Assembly (NCBI RefSeq): GCF_900091495.1
Contig: NZ_LT607413.1
Location: 4,355,001-4,419,000, forward strand
Origin: Micromonospora echinospora
GTDB taxonomy: Bacteria; Actinomycetota; Actinomycetes; Mycobacteriales; Micromonosporaceae
Direction of reading: 5' to 3'
Length of the DNA: 64,000 nucleotides
Position 1 is the first letter of the stretch. Each line of letters begins with the position of its first letter. Position numbers and translations under genes: made by a program. Below are positions 60,437 to 64,000 of this stretch, piece after piece. The notes beneath the pieces were generated by a model. The model saw nothing but the letters and a program-made list of their open reading frames with translations. It ran no database searches and was not told the origin of the DNA.

Positions 60437-61387
60437 TTGGACTTCGACGGCCTGTTCTCCAACTTCGGGGAACTCACCACGACCGGCCTGACGCAGGGCG
60501 CTATCTACGCCCTGGTCGCGCTGGGGTACACGCTGGTCTACGGCGTGCTGAGACTCATCAACTTCGCCCACTCCGAGGTGTTCATCGCCGGCGCCTTCGC
60601 GGCGCTGTGGACGTGGGGCGCGTTCGGCCTCAACCAGGACTCGGTGGTGACCGGGTTCGGCTCGATCGTGTTCTACCTGCTGGTGGCATTGCTGGCAGCG
60701 GCGGCGGCCTCGGCGCTGACCGCCACGGTGATCGAGCGGGTCGCCTACCGACCGCTCCGTCAGCGTAACGCCCCGCCGCTGGCTTTCCTCATCACCGCGA
60801 TCGGCGCGTCGATCGCGATCGCCGAGGCGTTCGGCATCTACACTCGCCGGCTCCCGCAGGGCATTCCGACCATCGTCAAGAACGACACGGTCTTCTCCAT
60901 CGCCGGGGTGCCGATCACCAAGGTGCAGATCCTGACCGTGGTCGCCGCGCTGGCGATGATGATCGCTCTGGACTTCTTCATCAACCGGAGCCGGATCGGT
61001 CGCGGTATCCGGGCAGTGGCCCAGGACCCGAACACCGCCGCTCTGATGGGCGTCAACAAGGACCGGATCATTCTGATGGTCTTCATCGTCGGCGGTGCGA
61101 TGGCCGGTGCCGCCGGCCTGCTCTACGACGTGCGGATCGGAAACCTGACCTACAGCGTCGGCTTCCTCCTCGGGCTCAAGGCGTTCACCGCCGCCGTGCT
61201 CGGCGGAATCGGCAACCTGCGCGGCGCGCTCGTCGGTGGTCTGCTGCTGGGAGTGGTGGAGAACTACGCCTCGGGCCTGTTCGGCTCGGAGTGGAAGGAC
61301 TTCGCGGCGTTCGCCGTCCTGGTGGTGCTGCTGATGTTCCGGCCGACCGGCCTGTTGGGCGAATCGCTGGGGAGGGCACGGGCATGA
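60437..61387 (+). CDS. livH: Branched-chain amino-acid ABC permease LivH
   Basis: A 316-aa permease with about eight helices: GLTQGAIYALVALGYTLVYGVLRLINFAHSEVF, the conserved LRLINFAH segment, RIGRGIRAVAQDPNTAALMGV (EAA-like loop) and TAAVLGGIGNLRGALVGGLLLG. It pairs with LivM to form the transmembrane channel. TTG 60437 is assigned from GGAG about ten bases upstream and the normal N-terminus. It overlaps livM by ATGA. Confidence 0.94.
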   Translation: MDFDGLFSNFGELTTTGLTQGAIYALVALGYTLVYGVLRLINFAHSEVFIAGAFAALWTWGAFGLNQDSVVTGFGSIVFYLLVALLAAAAASALTATVIERVAYRPLRQRNAPPLAFLITAIGASIAIAEAFGIYTRRLPQGIPTIVKNDTVFSIAGVPITKVQILTVVAALAMMIALDFFINRSRIGRGIRAVAQDPNTAALMGVNKDRIILMVFIVGGAMAGAAGLLYDVRIGNLTYSVGFLLGLKAFTAAVLGGIGNLRGALVGGLLLGVVENYASGLFGSEWKDFAAFAVLVVLLMFRPTGLLGESLGRARA

Positions 61388-62493
61388 CGACCGTTCTGGA
61401 GCGGGTGCGCTCCGGCCGTCAGGCGGCCGGGGAACGTTGGCGGGACATGCCGCGCTGGGTGCGCTGGGCGGTCCTGGCCGCGGTGATCGTGTTCTTCTAC
61501 GCGTTGCCGAACAAGGAGTTCTACCAGTACCTCGGGCCGATCCCGACCACCGGGTCGAACTTCACCCAGGTGCTCTTCACCGTCTCGATCTACGTGCTGC
61601 TCGCCGTCGGTCTGAACATCGTGGTCGGCTTCGCCGGTCTGCTGGACCTCGGCTACTTCGGCTTCTTCGCCGTCGGCGCGTACACGGTGGCGGTGCTGAC
61701 CTCGCCGGGCAGCGACCTGAAGACGCTCTGGCCGTGGCTGCTGGCGGTGCCGGTCGCGATCGGTCTGACGATGGTCTCCGGCGTCATGCTCGGCACGCCC
61801 ACCCTGCGGTTGCGGGGTGACTACCTGGCGATCGTGACCCTCGGCTTCGCCGAGATGATCCGGATCGCCGCGGTGAGCTCGGAGTTCCTCAAGGGGCAGC
61901 GGGGCTTCAACCAGATCCCGCACCCGCCCGGTGAGTACGCCGACGGGCGGCCGGTCTTCGGCGTGCTGGACGCGCGCCCGTACTACTGGCTGGTGCTGAC
62001 CCTGATCATCCTGGTGGTCATCGGGGTGCGGAACCTGGAGCGCAGCCGGGTCGGCCGGGCCTGGGTGTCCATCCGGGAGGACGAGGACGCCGCCCAGCTC
62101 ATGGGTGTGCCGACGTTCAAGTTCAAGCTGTGGGCGTTCGCCGCGGGTGCGGCCATCGCCGGCCTGGCCGGGGCGCTGTTCGCGGGTAAGCAGAACTTCG
62201 TCAACTCGCAGAACTTCGAACTGCTCAACTCGATCATCATCCTGGCGGCGGTGATCTTCGGCGGCTCGGGCAACATCGTCGGCGCGATCGTCGGCGGTGG
62301 CCTGGTCGCGTACATGATCGAGCGGTTCCGTGGCATCGAGCTGTTCGGAGTCGAGCTGTACGAGTACCGGTTCCTCTTCTTCGGCCTGGTCCTCGTCATC
62401 ATGATGATCTTCCGGCCGGAGGGCCTGATCCCGAACCGGCGACGAGCGGCGGAGTTCAAGGATCGCCGCAAGGAGGTGACCGTCGGTGAGTGA
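61384..62493 (+). CDS. livM: Branched-chain amino-acid ABC permease LivM
   Basis: A 369-aa permease. A ~25-residue cytoplasmic start precedes the helices (WVRWAVLAAVIVFFYAL; LLAVGLNIVVGFAGLLDLGYFGFFAVGAY). The conserved loop is RVGRAWVSIREDEDAAQLMGVP and the last LivM segment is IFGGSGNIVGAIVGGGLVAYM. ATG 61384 lies in the livH stop (ATGA). Overlaps livG by 8 bp. Confidence 0.94.
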   Translation: MTTVLERVRSGRQAAGERWRDMPRWVRWAVLAAVIVFFYALPNKEFYQYLGPIPTTGSNFTQVLFTVSIYVLLAVGLNIVVGFAGLLDLGYFGFFAVGAYTVAVLTSPGSDLKTLWPWLLAVPVAIGLTMVSGVMLGTPTLRLRGDYLAIVTLGFAEMIRIAAVSSEFLKGQRGFNQIPHPPGEYADGRPVFGVLDARPYYWLVLTLIILVVIGVRNLERSRVGRAWVSIREDEDAAQLMGVPTFKFKLWAFAAGAAIAGLAGALFAGKQNFVNSQNFELLNSIIILAAVIFGGSGNIVGAIVGGGLVAYMIERFRGIELFGVELYEYRFLFFGLVLVIMMIFRPEGLIPNRRRAAEFKDRRKEVTVGE

Positions 62494-63331
62494 GACCGAG
62501 CAGAAGCCGGTCGTGCCGGCGCAGGCGACCGCGCCGGCCGCCGAGACGCTGCCGAACCGCGAGCCGCTGCTGGAGGTGGACAACGTCACGCTCCGCTTCG
62601 GCGGCGTGGTGGCGTTGGACCAGGTGGACTTCACCCTCTACAAGGGTGAGATCCTCGGCCTGATCGGCCCCAACGGGGCCGGCAAGACCACCTGCTTCAA
62701 CGCGATGACCGGCATCTACCAGCCCACCGAGGGCCAGATCCGGTTCCGGGGCGAGAAGATCAGCGGCAAGAAGCGGCACCAGATCACCAAGATGGGCATG
62801 GCGCGGACGTTCCAGAACATCCGCCTGTTCCCGGAGATGACCGCCCTGGAGAACGTGCAGGTCGGCGCGGACGCGCACCACAAGACCAGCGTGATCTCGG
62901 CGCTGTTCCGGCTGCCCCGGCACCGCCGGGAGGAACGCGAGGGCCGGGAGAAGGCCGAGCGGCTGCTGGAGTTCGTCGGCATCCCGCACCGGCTGCACGA
63001 GTACGCCCGCAACCTCTCCTACGGCGAGCAGCGGCGGCTGGAGATCGCCCGGGCGCTGGCCACCGACCCGGTGCTGCTCTGCCTGGACGAGCCGGCCGCC
63101 GGCTTCAACCCGGCGGAGAAGGAGGAACTGCTCCAGCTCATCCGGCAGGTCCGCGACAAGGGCGTGACCGTGCTGCTGATCGAGCACGACATGCGGCTGG
63201 TCATGGGCGTCACCGACCGGATCGTGGTGCTGGAGTTCGGGAAGAAGATCGCCGAGGGGCTCCCCGCCGAGGTGCGGGAGAACCCGAAGGTGATCGCGGC
63301 GTACCTGGGGGTGCCGGACGATGCTGCTTGA
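62486..63331 (+). CDS. livG: Branched-chain amino-acid ABC ATPase LivG
   Basis: A 281-aa ATPase. After a 25-residue acidic start: Walker A LIGPNGAGKTTCFNA, signature LSYGEQRRLEIARAL, Walker B LLCLDEPAAGFNPAE, D-loop and switch His in LLIEHDMRLVMGVTDR. Energises LivHM together with LivF. GTG 62486 overlaps livM by 8 bp; its end overlaps livF by 11 bp. Confidence 0.96.
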   Translation: MSETEQKPVVPAQATAPAAETLPNREPLLEVDNVTLRFGGVVALDQVDFTLYKGEILGLIGPNGAGKTTCFNAMTGIYQPTEGQIRFRGEKISGKKRHQITKMGMARTFQNIRLFPEMTALENVQVGADAHHKTSVISALFRLPRHRREEREGREKAERLLEFVGIPHRLHEYARNLSYGEQRRLEIARALATDPVLLCLDEPAAGFNPAEKEELLQLIRQVRDKGVTVLLIEHDMRLVMGVTDRIVVLEFGKKIAEGLPAEVRENPKVIAAYLGVPDDAA

Positions 63332-64000
63332 GATCGAGGACATGAGCCTGCTCTACGGGCGGATCAAGGCGCTGCACGGCATCAGCCTGACCGTCGACGA
63401 GGGCGAGGTCGTCGCGCTGATCGGCGCCAACGGCGCCGGCAAGACGACCACCATGCGCGCCATCTCGGGCATCCGGCCGATCGCGTCCGGGCGGATCCGG
63501 TTCGCCGGCGAGGACATCTCCAAGCTCCGGGCCGACCTGCGGGTGCGGCGGGGGCTGTGCCAGGCGCCGGAGGGCCGGGGCATCTTCCCGGGCATGACGG
63601 TGCTGGACAACCTGGACATGGGCGCGTACACCCGCCGGGACCGGGCCGGCATCGCGCAGGACCTCAACCGGGTGCTGGAGCTGTTCCCGCGCCTGGCCGA
63701 GCGGCGCAAGCAGGCCGGCGGCACGCTCTCCGGCGGTGAGCAGCAGATGCTGGCCGTGGGGCGGGCGCTGATGAGCCGGCCGAAGCTGCTGTTGCTGGAC
63801 GAGCCGTCGATGGGTCTGGCCCCGATGCTGATCCAGCAGATCTTCTCGATCATCACGGAGATCAACCAGCAGGGCACCACCATCCTGCTCGTGGAGCAGA
63901 ACGCGCAGCAGGCCCTAGCCCGGGCGCACCGCGCGTACGTGCTGGAGACCGGCCGGATCGTCAAGAGCGGCACCGGCACCGAACTCCTGCACGACCCGGC
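63321..64000 (+). CDS. livF: Branched-chain amino-acid ABC ATPase LivF, cut by window edge
   Basis: ATG 63321 begins MLLEIEDMSLLYGRIKALHG, and the frame is open to the end (226 codons), so the last few residues are missing. Walker A LIGANGAGKTTTMRA, signature LSGGEQQMLAVGRAL, Walker B LLLLDEPSMGLAP, switch segment ILLVEQNAQQALA. Partner of LivG. 11-bp overlap with livG. Nearly complete: typical LivF is about 235 aa. Confidence 0.96.
   Translation, partial: MLLEIEDMSLLYGRIKALHGISLTVDEGEVVALIGANGAGKTTTMRAISGIRPIASGRIRFAGEDISKLRADLRVRRGLCQAPEGRGIFPGMTVLDNLDMGAYTRRDRAGIAQDLNRVLELFPRLAERRKQAGGTLSGGEQQMLAVGRALMSRPKLLLLDEPSMGLAPMLIQQIFSIITEINQQGTTILLVEQNAQQALARAHRAYVLETGRIVKSGTGTELLHDP

Overview
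The window is GC-rich (about 70-73% by eye) with many GTG starts and the codon use of an actinobacterium. Gene content and order point to Micromonosporaceae, most likely Micromonospora; this is inference, since no 16S or marker search was possible. The outer parts look like chromosomal backbone: lgt-gltB-gltD on the left and pyk, tRNA-Leu, pdtaR and the branched-chain amino-acid (liv) ABC operon on the right. As I recall, the same order (lgt, gltBD, pyk, pdtaR, liv) occurs in Streptomyces, so most of roughly 10-44 kb looks like accessory DNA inside a conserved frame.

Layout. 0-10 kb: Nudix fragment, lgt, FAD monooxygenase, GNAT acetyltransferase, glutamate synthase gltBD. 10-14 kb: a one-pass membrane protein joining a cytoplasmic NTPase-like part to an outside ligand-binding fold, and a secreted SGNH lipase. 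14-19.4 kb: a soluble FtsK-like ATPase coupled to a three-helix membrane protein, facing a three-gene minus-strand operon and a divergent small GntR regulator. 19.6-21.0 kb: a complete 1.4-kb IS5-family element with 12-bp terminal repeats, a TCA target duplication and a passenger gene. 21-22.2 kb: three small orphan genes.

22.2-33.2 kb is a defence island read on the minus strand: an HTH-pseudomethylase-specificity fusion, hsdM, hsdS, hsdR, then a PD-(D/E)xK-AIPR abortive-infection protein. It is bracketed by plus-strand remnants of a different type I system (hsdR piece on the left, hsdM piece on the right).

33.2-36.5 kb is the most unusual locus. A TerD-domain protein of 719 residues is preceded, on the same strand, by a complete tRNA-Arg-like body whose anticodon loop is 65 nt instead of 7. 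It is followed at its stop codon by a long-stem RNA with a T-arm-like hairpin. The two RNAs share a 22-nt block at 19 of 22 positions. I read this as a candidate RNA-protein system built on tRNA mimics.

36.6-54.4 kb: small secreted proteins, a collapsed SDR pseudogene, TerC, a DHFR-like reductase, lipase, aldo-keto reductase, GMC oxidoreductase, pyk-thioesterase-Rrf2, an aromatic amino-acid decarboxylase, a CBM2-PL11 pectin lyase, a flavin monooxygenase, and a divergent Lrp regulator/PLP lyase pair. 54.4-56.1 kb: leader peptide, DGPF/YCII protein and ECF42-type sigma factor. 56.1-57.0 kb: LAGLIDADG endonuclease beside tRNA-Leu(CAA). 57-64 kb: PdtaR-like ANTAR regulator, a lipoprotein and the liv operon, which runs off the right edge.
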